Notes: generated from the letters alone by a model not told the origin. Shown: positions 48,766-62,052, numbered from the stretch's first letter. The stretch: 64,000 nucleotides of DNA from Erigeron canadensis (GCF_010389155.1 NC_057769.1:8060735-8124734); one strand, 5' to 3'. Program-made: numbers and translations.

Positions 48766-50282
48766 GGGACTGTATTAGGGTGGTGCCTCATCATGAGACT
48801 TGACATGTGCGGGGCTGTGCGACGTCAAGGGACATGTCTCGTGAGGGAACCTGACTCGAGAGTGGCGAGAGACCTGCCTCAAGAGTGGTGAAGAAAGTCT
48901 TAGCTCAGTCTGGCAAGATATGTCCACAGTGAGGATTACCCAACATATCGTGAAGCAACTAATTAACGATCTGAGTCGGTCAATGTAAGGTGTAAGATAC
49001 AAACACGGTCGGTTACAAAGGATACAAATTCGGAAAGTAGAATGGCTATATGAAACCAAAATGGTTAAAAACGAGATAAATTGAAAAGTAAGATGTTATT
49101 TTAAATAATTAACACAATTTATACTTTAAGACTCGATTTACGGGATATCCGAAGATCTAAACTGAATATAATGATCAGCCTATAATGGTTGGCCGACTTT
49201 TAAGGCCAATAGTGGTGTAAGAAAACAACTTTGTACGATTTAAATAACATTTTTAGGAAAGAGATTGGTTAAATATCTTATGGTCTTTTAGATGTGTCAT
49301 AGAAAGTAGAGGTTACCCACAAAGCTCAAAACTAAACATATGGTCTTTTAGATGTGTGATGGAGACTACCGACTTATGTACAATGAAAATAATTTATAAA
49401 AGGAAAATAATACCCGTGAATGTTCATAAAAAGAAACTAATTCTTGTGAATGTTCATAATAAAAAATTTAAAGAAAATGTCGTCCCATGGTTATTCATAT
49501 TAGCATTTTGTGTCATTTGGTTTTTCATTTTCATTACCATCAATTGGAAATTTTTATTAAAAGCTAGAAGGTCTAAAAAGATACTTTGCCACTGCGCAAA
49601 TGGGTATTCAGCAGCCCACCAGGGTGGGGAAAGACCTCACCCATAATAATAACTTTTTATATAATATTAGAGAAGGTTCATAAAATTATCTATTTACTCT
49701 TTTATAAAAATTATTTATCCCCTATAAATAGTTTACTCAAATGTTACATACGAAGATAGGCGGTACTAGGAAAAAAATTTCAAAGAGGGCAAAATTAAAA
49801 AAATTTATGAAATATAAATCTAAAAGGGGGCAAATTTTAAAAAACTAAAGTAAAATTTTTAAAATTTATGAAAAATTTAAGAATACATAATAAAATTTAA
49901 ATTTTGAAGAGCCCCCCTTGCCCCTACTTTAGGCACACCCCTGCATACAAAAGTACTAAATTTTCTTTAATAAATACCTACTATGAAAATAGTTTTTATA
50001 AATTACTAAATTTGACCTCAATAAATTAATTTACACCTTAAACTTTTATTTTAATAATTAACATTTTAAGCCTTTTACATTAACCTACACCACTTGACAC
50101 TAGCACCACAACCAATAATACAGTTACCGACACTACTATACCGTCATCCCCGGCATCGCCATCGCATTGTGCGGGTGTCGTACTCGTTATCCGTTAACTT
50201 ATAATTACTTGATCATTTTTTGTTAACCATCAAATAAACCCCCTGCATAATACTAGCAAATCCTATATCGATAGTCTCGTAG
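48766..50282. other. Repeat-rich intergenic DNA
   Basis: No credible gene. A 96-codon ORF at 49356-49646 has one hydrophobic segment but no family resemblance. A MITE-like stretch lies at about 49755-49943 (ends taggcggtactagg and ggcacacccctgc). A dispersed repeat copy lies at 50030-50185. Confidence 0.45.
50030..50185 (+). repeat. Dispersed repeat copy
   Basis: ttttattttaataattaaca, then cctacaccacttgac, then the GC-rich end atcgcattgtgcgggtgtcg. Parallel to 25105-25285 and 41700-41885. Confidence 0.6.
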
Positions 50283-50460
50283 TAGGGGTGTTCATCGGTT
50301 CGGTTTTCGGTTATTCGGTCTATTTGGTTCGGGTTTTTCGGTTTTTTTTTATTTTTGTTTTTCAAAACCAAAATCGAACCAAAACCTAATTTAAAATGAA
50401 AAAAACCAAATTAGAATTTGGTCCGGTTTCAGTTTAAAATTGAAAAAACCAAATTCACAA
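50283..50460 (+). mobile_element. hAT-like MITE end (cggttcggtt type)
   Basis: Starts taggggtgttcatcggttcg and continues with cggttttcgg arrays and then complementary aaaccaaaa arrays. The right end could not be fixed. Confidence 0.4.
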
Positions 50461-50639
50461 TTTTTGTTTGTCTAGGTTGTGTTTCAACCAAAATAATTTC
50501 AATTTTCATCGAAGTAGTAAAGTTAGACTTCAAGTACAATATGGATAAATAAGTAACATAACTGAAACAACTAAACTTTTATTTGTTATCCTTATTAAAA
50601 AAATTTTATCAAGTCTTACATTGTTTGTCAATTGAATTA

Positions 50640-51250
50640 TGTTAAGTCTGAGATTCGCTAAAGAAGACTTGCTCGCTGACACACGTCGTCAGCAAGTATG
50701 TTAACAAGTCGTCAGCAGATGAAGAAAAATCTTTAGCGAGATGCATGCTGACCTAAGTTTGTCTTGGCGGGAAATATTCAAACTACATAAAGACAAAAAG
50801 GTCACATGGTGGTTAACCAACTGTAATTTGCCTAGAATGGAAAATGTACATGTTGGGACCAAAGCAAGGGTTCTCTCTCTCTCTTACCGGATTTGGTATA
50901 GAAGACAATAGGCACATGATTCAAGTACCATGAGCCAACTGGAAGTCGACAACCACCATCAAGTCACAATCAAAGTAGGCTGTGTTGCCTCATATCTTTC
51001 TCTATATAAAGCAACACAACCACATTGTGCTAAGTGCGTCTGGCCGTCTAAAAGTGTGTAATTGCTTAAGTTTTTCTTATCTTCTAGACTTAGCAATTAT
51101 ATTTGTTCTTTTGTATTCTTGTAAGTCAAGTGTAAGATCAACCATGTATTCATCGTTTAATCAATGATACATATGATTATCCTTGCATTGATGTATTGCA
51201 ATTGAACTTTATATTGTTCTTGTTGTTTACTTACCTGCTTACTTTCTTTC
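50640..51250 (+). repeat. LTR-like sequence, possible solo LTR
   Basis: A TATA-like ctctatataaagcaac (about 51000) is followed by a transcript-like stretch with T-rich tracts, and no ORF. The upstream part has direct repeats (gtcgtcagcaa / gtcgtcagcag near 50687-50720). Boundaries are uncertain. Confidence 0.35.
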
Positions 51251-51400
51251 TTGTATTCTAAATTTAAACATAAGTTGTGCAATCGTGGACCATCAAATTA
51301 TTCTAATTTCAAAAGAAATCAATTATATAATATACAAATAGAAAACAAAAGTAAAAAATACATTAATAACTATCCATACAAATATATATATATATATATA

Positions 51401-51429
51401 CTAGGTCTTTTACCCGCACGTTGCGCGGA
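51401..51429 (-). other. Helitron 3' terminus: hairpin and CTAG
   Basis: On the minus strand, ccgcgc-aac-gtgcgg forms a 6-bp stem (one G-T pair) with a 3-base loop. CTAG follows about 10 bases later and is itself followed by T in a TA run. Helitrons end in CTRR after a subterminal hairpin and insert between A and T. Confidence 0.85.
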
Positions 51430-51671
51430 AGTTTTAAACTCAGTTTGTATTTTTTTTTCGATTGTATGGAAGATTAAGGAATGAATTATTTTAAGTGAGA
51501 TGAAATTATATGGTACATATGTATGTGTGTAAATGAATCATTTAGAATATGGATGTTTAAATGCTTGAATAATATTCTTTAAAATCTAAAGACAATAAAT
51601 GACTAACATGAAATTAGTAAATAATATAGTGCAACATTGGAATATAAGAAGCGACAAATTTAATCGATCAA

Positions 51672-52787
51672 CTACATATTTGCTAGATGTTCAACTCCAG
51701 CGATATGAGTATTTATGAACATTTTGGTAGATGAATATGAATCCCATTCAGTTATCCACATAATACCTGTTAAATAGTGAATAAACGTTAGTATTGGTAA
51801 AGAATATATTAAAATATAAAGATGATTTTGGTAGTTTAGACATTGTGATACCTCCTATTGTTTTAACTCGATCAAATTGCAAAATGATAACAATATTGTC
51901 TTTAGAAGGTTGTGAAGCAATGTAAGATGAGAATTGAGTTGCAAATGTCCCAGCGAGCATGCAATATATGCTATAATTGCTGAGCAAAGAAATGTAATTT
52001 TAATTAAGTTGAATAAAATACGCAAAAAATAATTAGTTATTAAAGATGATGTTTAGAAGAAAATCCATACGTTGTGTTTTGTAGATGCAGTAATAAAACC
52101 TTTGTCTCTTTGTCATTTTGTACCTCATCTAGTATATCATATTGAAGAATACGTCCGATAATATCTACGCATTGAAGTAAATAAATTATTAATAGTATAT
52201 TACAATAATAAAAATTGTATAAGAATAAAAAATAGGTAAAATAACATTATTTATATAATATACTGATCATGGAAGTATAAAATAACATACCAATACCGAA
52301 TGAAATAGGTTTGTTTAAATTGTAGATGTCTTTAAAATTAGTAAAGTTGAATCCATAAAGAGGTCCTCGAAATTGATTTGATTTAGACCACTTAGTTGAT
52401 CGATTGAGTAGTAGTTTGTAAGAATTTTGAATAGGAAAGCTTGTTAAATTGTTTGGTAGAACGTCAAAAATTTGTAGTGTAACAATAGTTCCTTTTGGAA
52501 ATTCAAGTTCAAATTTGTTGATCAATGCTTTTTCTAACACAGCAAGTATCTTGTCTCCCTGTAAAAAAACGTTATTATAATGTTGTCAAATGTATGATAT
52601 TGAAATAAAATTTAAAATTATTTTATTTCAATATTACCATATAGTCCATTAAGAACAAACGTATCGTTCCCGTGGATGGTAGATTATAATCGTAAGGCGT
52701 AATAACCAAACGAATAATTCTGACTTTTATTTTTCAAGATGTTTTGATGGGTGTAAGTTGATATAGGTATTTTAGTTTTTGAGCCAT
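51672..52787 (-). pseudogene. RPA70-like single-stranded DNA-binding protein (Helitron copy 2), interrupted
   Basis: Starts MAQKLKYLYQLTPIKTS at 52787. The 18th codon (52736-52734) is TGA where the family has Trp. Downstream, the OB-fold pattern continues over several GT-AG exons: IRLFLMDYM joined to GDKILAVLEKALI (intron about 52561-52640), then DIIGRILQYDILDEVQ, then MLAGTFATQFSSYIA with DNIVIILQFDRVKT, and finally SYSSTKMFINTHI with a stop at 51672. In active elements this protein presumably protects single strands during rolling-circle transposition. The nonsense codon suggests loss of function, unless translation starts elsewhere. Confidence 0.7.
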
Positions 52788-52797
52788 ATGAAATTGA

Positions 52798-54861
52798 AGA
52801 TAATTTTGAAAGTAATTGAAGAAGAATGATGAATATATGAGAAAATAGATACAGGACATGTGATTTTATATAGATGTTTTGGATTTTTGCAAGTTAATTA
52901 TCTTTGTGTTCAAGACAAATATCTTTATATCGTAGGCATGTTAATTAAATATGAGAGTAAATAAAAAAATTTATTAGTTTATTAAGTATTTTTATTTAGT
53001 TTAGTAAATTATGATCATATATTTTATAATTATAAAATATTTGAAACGGATCATATATCCCATTTAGTTATTTGTTACTCAAGTAACTTTTTAAATTATA
53101 TATATCAAAATGTAGTTTTAGTTATTTGACATTATTGCCGAAGAATGTTTAAACTTTGAGATTCTAATATTATTTAAAGATTTATATTTAATTAAAAATC
53201 AAATAAATGAGGTTTATTGTAAAAGAAAAAATGGACATGACACATAGAATAAAATCCAACGTGGCAAAGATTTAAGATAGCCCCGAGGCGCGTTTTGAGG
53301 CGAGGCGTACTTGTATCATGTATGAGGCGGTATAGAAGCGCAAGAGGTGTTTAAGTAGTCCGAGGCGTTTTACGGTCACAATCTTTCGGTTCATCATTGA
53401 AAAAGAGAGGCTGTGAAAAGATGTTTTTTTTTAACATAACAACATAAAACGATGCACGTATAGATAATGTAACACAGAGGATGAATGTTGAATCAAAAAT
53501 TTATTAGATGATCTCGGTAAACGTAAGTCTATGAAAATATAAAATAACAAAAAAATTTTATATTTTGTTGTTTACATTTATTATGGTTCTCATTCTTTCC
53601 ATTTTTTCATCTAGTTCGGCAAACACTTTTTCCACCTTAATCGCAACTTTGTCGGCTTCTTCATCTATCTTGTTAAACTTTTCCAAATTAACTTGTCGTC
53701 GTTCTTCAATTTTTTGCATTTTCTTTCGATGTTTCTCTCGTGATTCAACAATAGTAAGCTCCAAGCTTTAGAGTTTGCAACCATCCGTAAAATATAATCC
53801 TGTAGTACACATTAAAACAAATTTTACGTTATAATTTTGTAAGTAAAAATAGGATCTATATTTAAGAGTACCAAAAGAGAAAGAGTCAGCTAAAAAAAAG
53901 AGTTAACCATTAGATTGTATGAAATCCATTGAAAGTGATGGTTGTTATCAACAAAAGTATAGTTTATATAGGTAATAATGAATATTTTAAAAAAGTAAAT
54001 GATGTTGTAGGTGATCGCCAAGTATATTAGATAGTTTTGTTTCCATGTTTATAGAATTTAAATACATTTAATTGAAGTTGATGTTATATTTTAATTTGGT
54101 TGTAGATTACTGTATCTATTAAAATAAGATAATATTGTCTTAAAAAGATTCATAGGTATTTCATATATAGTTGATTTAAATGTTATGTTATACACTTGTC
54201 GATGGTTGCCTGTGAATCACCAATTGGAATTATCGTTGATGACTCATTCCACTCTTTTAAGCAGTTAAGCACCGATCAACAAAGTAAATATTTTTTTATA
54301 AGCAGTCTAACGTGAAGGTTTGTGGGTATCATATAAGTTATGCGAAAAGTACGTTATATAAAAATGGGTATGTTAAGAGAAGTAATCAAAGTGTTGCTTA
54401 CGACTAACCATTAAATTAAGTAACAAAAACATGTATTAAAAGTAGTGAATGATGATAGCGAAAATGCTCAGATTGATCAACATAGCAATTCTTTGTGTAT
54501 ATTAGATGAAATTTTTGATCGATATTTGAAAAGGCTGAAAGTAACACTGGTCGATTTTAAGATCATGCTCACCAGAGCGATAGGTAAGTCACCACTTGGA
54601 ACCATCTTTGATGACTGGTAGTTGATATATATGACAATTTAAAGCATTTAGGCATCAATTAAGAAATTAATGTTCTTCTTAGCAGCAAAGTAACCTATAG
54701 GTTGTAGGTATCATATATCTGCTAAAAGTACCTTAGATAGAAATTGGTATATAAAGAGAAGTAACGACAGTCCTGTTTACGACTAAACAATACAGTTAAA
54801 AAAATATCTAGAAAAGCTTTCATAATAGAAGTATAATTATAAGTAGCCAAAGAAGTAAAAG
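52798..54861. other. Helitron internal non-coding DNA between RPA copy 2 and Rep/helicase
   Basis: AT-rich. It contains a short stretch with repeated gaggcg units (53283-53370) that is GC-richer than its surroundings, and a 68-codon ORF at 53558-53764. No other coding signal. Confidence 0.5.
53558..53764 (-). CDS. Possible captured gene fragment, coiled coil
   Basis: 68 codons, highly charged with heptad-like spacing (ESREKHRKKMQKIEERR, then VEKVFAELDEKMERMR). No family recognised. Helitrons often carry host gene fragments, so a captured exon is plausible; chance is also possible, although the antisense frame is open over the same stretch only because of codon complementarity. Confidence 0.3.
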   Translation of the reverse strand: MELTIVESREKHRKKMQKIEERRQVNLEKFNKIDEEADKVAIKVEKVFAELDEKMERMRTIINVNNKI

Positions 54862-57800
54862 TTACAGAGAGTGCAAGACTTCTTTATACACAACATTTGT
54901 TGTAGTCTTCGAAATTTTCTTGTTTTTATCACATATCAAAACTTTCAATCCTTTTTTGCTTGTTACCCTTGAAAGTGCAACATATAATTGACCATGTGTG
55001 AAGACTGGACGTTCTAGATACAATCCAACCTTTGAGAGCGATTGTCCTTGGCTTTTATTGATGGTCATTGCAAAACAAACGGCCAATGAGAACTGTCTCC
55101 TTTGTAATCTAAAAGGAATCCGTTTATCTGATGGAGACAATGTCATTCTTGGAATAAATTTTTTTTTCCCAATATGGTTTCCTGAAATGATTCTTGCTTC
55201 AATAACACGATCACCAAGTGTAACAACTTGCAACCTTGTTCCATTACAAAGTCCGGCAGTTTGATCAATATTTCTAAGTAACATTACTGGAACATCTTTC
55301 TTCAAAGTCAACTTATGTTTGGGGAGACCGCCGACATTGATGGCATTGAGGAAATCTGGAGAATACAAATCTTTGTTGATATCTTGAGCAAGATCAGATT
55401 CAGGGATTTTGTCATAGCTTAGATATACCTTTTCTTCTTCGTTGATTAGGTCCATCATTTTGTCGTTGATAACATCTACAACATCATGTGTTGGAGCCAG
55501 AATTGCTCTTTGTTGAAAGTAAGAAGGGGTTGCTAAATTTCTATTCAACTCTGGATAGATGGTATCAATGATAGATTTGATAGGATCGGTTGTATCTGTT
55601 ATGAGTATATCTTCAGGAATTTCAACATCAGTTTCTCCATCATTTGGGTTATTTATTGTACCTTCTCCAATGCTCAATAGCCAATCCCCAAATGCTTTTG
55701 TCTCAACGATTTCTAATAGACTTGTTCCTCCATGAAGGCGCATGTTAACTGTAAGTTTAAGTACAGTACAATAGTTCCAAAGATAAGATGATTTAAGTGA
55801 AGCATTAACTATATCTTGACGTGTACCTTGTTGAACAACAGGAAGAATCTGTCTAAAATCACCACCGAAAACAACAACTTTACCTCCAAATGGTATGTGT
55901 GTGCTTTGAGGGTTAGTTGATTTTAAAATGTCTCGGAGAGTTCTATCTAAAGCTTCAAAGCAATGTTTGTTTGTCATTGGGGCTTCGTCCCATATGATCA
56001 ACTTTGTTTGCTGTAACAATACTGCTAGTGGACTATCTGGACGGATAGAGCATAATGAGTTTTGGTTATATTTATAGGAACACGGAATCTCGAATGTGCT
56101 ATTCTGCCACCGTCTAAGAAAAGAGCTCCTATTCCACTTGATGCAACATTCAAAACAATCTATCGTTTTGAACGTATTGCTGCTGATAATGTTTTCCAGA
56201 CAAAAGTTTTCCCGGTACCTCCATAACCGTATAAGAAAAAAACACCACCTTGTTGTGCACCAACAGCTGTAATGATTGTTTCATAAACATGCTTTTGTTC
56301 ATCTGTCAAACTTCGATACAAATTACCATGTTCGATCTGTAGTTGGTCAAATAGATAGTTCATTTCATCGTCAATAAGTCTATTTCCAACGTCAGATAGA
56401 GATGTACCAACTGGGTAAGGCATACCATGATATTTCTTTAGTGTACTGTTGTTACGTTGTAACAATTTCTCGATGTCAACCAACGCAACGTCAAGTATTT
56501 GTTCATGTGTGAGGTTCATATCTGAAATTTAAAAAAAAAAGGAAAAAGTGTTAAATTTTATATTAAAGGGTTATCACTGGGTGTGTATATATATATATAT
56601 AGATATAAGAAGAGTAATAACAAAAATGAATCTGAGGACCCTGTGATGAATATTCTAGTTGGTGAGTTGGTGGTTTAGTAATTAGAAACGATTTGTCAAA
56701 AAAAGTTTCAGGAGTATGCAAACCTGGTCTTTTTTGTACTTTGTGTTCCCTATGAAGAATGTCTTCGGCCAATAGATTTGATGTTTGTTGCCATACAACA
56801 ACTGGGTCGACCAAGCAGTCACTTAGAAGCATCATCACAAATAATGATCTCATAAAAGGACCAGATGCAGAGCGAGCTGCTTCTTTAATTGTCTCAATGT
56901 ATTCTTTGTCATCATCCAACAAACCCATAGCGTAGCAAGTCTCCTTAAAAGATTCATAGGTTCTACCTCCATAAGTCCTGATTTCTTTATAAGATGCAGG
57001 TCCTTTTACATGGTTCAACAAAATTCTTAGGTAAAAAAGTTGACTAGTGTTTAGAGAAACATTATGAATCCTTCCTATAGAAACCACTTTTCTGGATCGT
57101 CGAGCCCATTTTTTTTTATCCGTCTTCCATGTAAAATGTTCAGGGAATTGACCATACGTTAACGTACGTGCCAAAGAATTTTCCTTGTTGCACTTCATCC
57201 ATTCTAAAAACATTGAACAATTGACAGAAGTCTTGTTAAGAACATTTTCAATAGTTAATTCTTCGGTGAATGTTATATACTGTTCGCCTTCAAGATGGAA
57301 AGGCAACCTTATAACAGAAGGAAATATGCAATGAATATCGAATCCTAAAATCCTCCAAACTGATTCACATGCTGATAAATATTTACAATCATAGTAGTCT
57401 TGTACTTCGTCAATGTCTTCATCAACAACTGCAGCTGTAACTCGATCATTTTTCTTTGTTTATGTACTTGAATAGATACTTTATAGTTCCTAACTGGTTG
57501 CGCCACTCGATATTTAAATGGGCTTGATACCTTTTTGAAAGAGTAGGATTATAACCAACAACATACCTATTATCTAGGGGAATTTTGTTTTTAATTATTT
57601 TTCTACCGTTATCCGGTCTGCGGTAGTGAGGATAACCATCTTTGTCGATGGTTGTAATATCTGAAAAGTCTTTGGGGAAATTTTTAGAACATTTCTTGTC
57701 AACCATACATGCAGCATCCATATTGGTTTCACCACATGGACCGTGAACCATTAAGCTGCTTACGATTTTATAAAGATCTGGATCAACATTTTCATCTGGA

Positions 57801-60759
57801 ATCTCGGCAGAAATAAAATGATCTATTGAGTCGATGTCCTTGAGTTTATCTTTCTCATTCAAGAATAGACATATATGAGCATGAGGAAGTCCACGTTTTT
57901 GGAACTCAATTGTGTAAACAACTACAAATAGATTGAAATGAATTAATAAAGTTTCTTTTTAAAAAAAAGTTCTATAGAGTGGCAAGGTTAAATTATTTTA
58001 TAAAAACATACCTGCCTCAAGTTTACCAAAAATGTTGTTTTCTTTGATATCTTGCATCAACCGATCAACCTTAATCTTAAACATTTTGGATAAAGTATCG
58101 GCCCTATCTTCCAGATTTAGTTTGACCTGCTTCATATACCTAACAACTTCAGGCCATTGTGGATTGCATGTGAACGTTAAGAAGAGATCAGGATATCCAT
58201 AGGATCTGCATATTGCCATTGCGTCCAAGTAGTTCTGCATCATGTATCTATGACTACCGGTAAATGAATAAGGCAGTATAACTTTTGTACCTATGTTTGC
58301 ACTCTCGGTTATTCTACTATTTGAAGCTTGTTGTAAGTTCTTCAGTGAATCCGTTCTTAAATTGGACTGATTGTTCCTTACGTAGGAAATTCTTTCTGCC
58401 TCAACCATCGTGTACACATCAACCAAGTATTGTTGGTATAACTTTCTGCCATTATGCAATAAAGATGGTACATCGTCCCTAAATTGGATTTGGTATGCAA
58501 AATATCATGGTGACACGTTTTTTTTTTGTGAGGACTATTTTCATCTGCATTCTTATGATATATGTCAGTTTGATATCCATCTTCAGCATGTGGAAATAAC
58601 AGTGGATATTGAAGTGCAAGATACTGTGGATGCAATTCACTAATTCTTTTTAAATGTCCAGAATGACTTTCAATCAGAATATCACGTTCATCAAAAGACA
58701 TATCTATGTCACCAACAATCAGAGCTGCAATTTCATCAACACTTGGGAGATTGTATGTGCGACCATCCTTTTGTCTTCGACCGATAAGCTTTAGTTTGAA
58801 TTTTTCTAGTAGGCTTAAGAGTAACGCGATCTCTTGCCATTCTGAACGTTTTGACTAACGGGTTGCAATCGTTTAGTAATTCAACCAAATGAGCAATCAG
58901 ATCTGGATTTAGTTTCTGTTTGGTTACAGTAGAATCTGAAGCAGTTTTACTACATAAAGAATATAATATAATTTAATTAGTTTATTATATGTATATGTAT
59001 ATCTATATTTATATAGTTATATCGTATAATAAGATAATATTATATTGTACCTAACTGCATTTAGCCTGTGTGAAACCTCATTAATTGTGTCGTATATGTA
59101 CATCTGTGAAAACTTTGGAGCTTCACCTTCTATTGGAACCAATCCTCCCATCCGATGACAATTTTGTCCTTGTATCCGATAGATATAAGGTCCAGGACCG
59201 TTGTTCACTTTTTTATCAATTTTTCCACCCATTGACGTAAAAGCAAACATCATATTATACTGTCTGATGAATTCCATAAAGTTTTTACTCAATGGATGTC
59301 TATTGAAATAAAGATCAGATAGCAACGGGGGTGGTGGTTTGGAATTTGTTGGAAGAACAATTTTGCCGGTCTTACAACACATTGAGTATCTTCCATTTTT
59401 ACCCCCTTCTTTACCTCTTAAAGTTTCTGCATGCCACACCATTGCCCCACAACTTATACACTTGTAGATCGGGTCCCCTTCATCAGCATAATCTGAGTTA
59501 AGATTAATTCAAACTATATCACAGAAGGTTTTTTTTCCCCCTAAATTAAATTTTCTATTCATAAGAGCATGATACCTGTGGACATTCCAGCAGTGGTTAA
59601 GTATTCTTTAGGTACATGACTATGATTATGAGCAGCTTTTTTATTTTTCATATAAATTCTTAGTTTGAGCCGCATGCATCCAGCTGTATTTGCTCTTGAT
59701 ATTGCTTCCGGAAAAAGTTAAGAGAATATGTTAGTTAATACAGTTATAACGGTAGGTAGTTTACATATGAAGAGAAGCCATTATTGGTTGAAAATACCTG
59801 GAGAGACATTTGTTAAAGGAGTGATGATTGGAAAGTTAAGATTCTGCACATATGAATGATGCGATACATTTTTTGAACCATATATACATATCAGCAGAAT
59901 GAATTTAGGAGTCACTAAGGTGTGGCCTTTGAAGTTAAAGTTATTAGTCTACAAACGTTATTTCCTAAATATTTGATAAAGAGTTGGTACCATATAAATG
60001 TATAAAAAGGGAAAAGAGTTTTAATGGTACAATGGCCTTACCATTGTGGAAGGAGTGATGATGGGTGTGTTCATATTCTGCACAAATGAATGCTGCGATT
60101 CATTGTTAGCCTCATATATAATGGACTTACCTTTACGTTTGTCATGTGAAACATGGACAGGTGAGGCATCATTTGTGTTTTTTTTTGAAGCTATATACAT
60201 TCTGCGTTTTTTGCGCGCTTCTTTGGCATCGTTGGTAATGTCATCTAAATAGAATAATGAAAGCTAGTGTTTCAATAAGTTTACAAAGTAAAAAAATTTA
60301 ATAGTCGAAGTATGATGTATTACCGTGGGAAGCTGCATGGGAAGGTGCAGAGGTGTGTCCGTACTAGAGTAAATTGGGAGAATTGGAAACGGTTGAAAAG
60401 TGTTGAGGTACATTCCTAGATCTTTTGGAAGGTAGTAATCGATGAGAAGATGATATATGATGTGATATTAATGGCGACTGTGAAACATGGACATTTGAGT
60501 GAGTATTTGTGTGTTTTTTTGAATCTATATACATTCTACGCTTTATGCGTGCTTCTTTTGCATCGTTGATACTTTCCTCTAGATACAGTAGTTAATGAAA
60601 GTTAGTGCTTCAATCAGTTTACAAAGTAAATACAATTTAATTGGCATAATATAATGTATTACCATGAGATTGTGCAGAGCTGTGTATATGTCCATACTGG
60701 AGTAAATCGGTAGCATTCCTAGATCTTTTGGAAGGTAGTAATCGATGAGAAGATGACAT
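54862..60759 (-). pseudogene. Helitron Rep/helicase (HUH endonuclease plus Pif1-like helicase), disrupted
   Basis: Starts MSSSHRLLPSKRSRN at 60759 with a Ser-rich N-terminal part whose exons are partly duplicated. Next comes a cysteine/His-rich region (CISCGAMVWHAETL; YSMCCKTGKI) near 59450-59340. The Rep part follows: LFLTFTCNPQWPEV (about 58150), the HUH motif in GLPHAHICLFLNE (His-Ala-His codons about 57876-57884) and the paired tyrosines in KYLFKY (codons 57476-57478 and 57464-57466). The helicase part has Walker A GYGGTGKT (about 56210), Walker [21 protein letters not shown] and the C-terminal INKSQGQSL and YVALSRVTS. It ends [10 protein letters not shown] at 54862. Lesions: extra base in a T5/A5 run at 58801-58805, a small deletion near 58509, an extra base at 57449-57453, a stop at 56160-56162 and a frameshift near 56060-56078. 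The catalytic residues themselves are intact. Confidence 0.88.
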
Positions 60760-60760
60760 A
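60048..60760 (-). repeat. Tandem duplication of N-terminal exons of Rep/helicase
   Basis: The phrase tcttttggaaggtagtaatc occurs at 60421 and 60724, and gaagctatatacattctgcg at 60186 recurs almost exactly at 60521. Intron sequence is duplicated with it. A further related pair lies at about 59815-59880 and 60048-60110. Confidence 0.8.
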
Positions 60761-60951
60761 TTTTCCTAATCTTGCATTTGTGTATTTGTGCTTATTGGTT
60801 TTTGTTTATTTATAGTTTATTTATTTATGTTTATTGTTTATAGAGGAAGAGGTTCGATTATTTAGTTATAGATCTAGATATTTAGATATATAGAACGTAT
60901 ATAATATATATTTACAGATATTTACAGATATTCTTTTACATATATGTGAAG

Positions 60952-61235
60952 AAATATCTAGATTTTGAATATAATATCTTGTTTATAGTGATATGTTTGC
61001 TACATATATTTGATAAATATTTAATGGGAAATAAGTTAGAAAGAAAGAAGAATAAAATATAATATTTGATGTATGTGTAATTATGGATTTTAAAAAATAT
61101 CTAGATTTTGAATATAATATCTTGTTTATAGTGATATGTTTGCTACATATATTTGGTAAATATTTAATGGAAAATAAGTTACAAAGAAAGAAGAATAAAA
61201 TATAATATTTGATGTGAGTGTAAATATGGATTTTT
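60952..61235. repeat. 144-bp tandem duplication inside the Helitron
   Basis: gattttgaatataatatctt begins at 60961 and at 61105; the copies extend through tataatatttgatgt with only a few differences. Confidence 0.9.
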
Positions 61236-62052
61236 CCTTCAATCACCGACTGCAACTCACCTAAGTCTTTGACTATCCAATTTATATAAGTTGGATTACA
61301 TGATGTGCCTTTTTAATTTGCATTCGGTTGGAAAAGTTGGGGTCCTGGAGTATAACAATAATTTCGGGGCATGATTGGGCGACCTGTGCCTTTTTGAATT
61401 TTATTAATGCTTGTTGTTTGTATTTTTAACACAATCTCGCCTTTGCCAGGATAATGGGAAAAACAATATCATTTAAGATTTTTTTACATTTTGGAGGTGA
61501 GGTAAATGAAAGTGGAAAATGGCCAAATAATATGTTAGTGTTTTTGCAACGGTGGAATCCCATTGTAAGAGATTAGCTTATTTCTAACAATTGATAAGTG
61601 GGATGCCAAAAAAATTTGTAGGACCGTGTCCCAGTGGTGTCAAAGGAAACAAATAGAAGATTTAAATACTATGTTAATCGATTTTCATATATGAATGCTA
61701 CTGGACTTTTTTCATTTTAAACTTGGGTCATTAGATTTGTTGTTGTGATACGTTTTTGATGAAAATGGAATATGACCATACCGAAAATCGTCGGGCGAAA
61801 TCCATCTCCTGTTTCATGCACCTAATTATGTAATTTCCAAGAACGAATATTTAAATGGAATGATGCAATTTTATTAAGAACAACCGAAACAATTTAACAT
61901 TCATAAAAACTAATAATAATAATTAATGGAAAACACCCAATGGGTTAAAATGGATGGCACAACGTTGCATACCAATTTATTAAGCAAAAAGCAAGATAAG
62001 CGATTTAGATCTAGCCATAACTAATGGAAAGACATAGAGTTGTCACTCAGGT
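61236..62052. other. Helitron internal non-coding DNA
   Basis: No ORF or known motif seen between Rep/helicase and RPA copy 1. Confidence 0.5.

Noticed and set aside
49356..49646. 96-codon ORF with one hydrophobic segment
   Set aside because: Contains a short internal repeat of AT-rich DNA, lies in repeat-rich intergenic sequence, and has no family resemblance.
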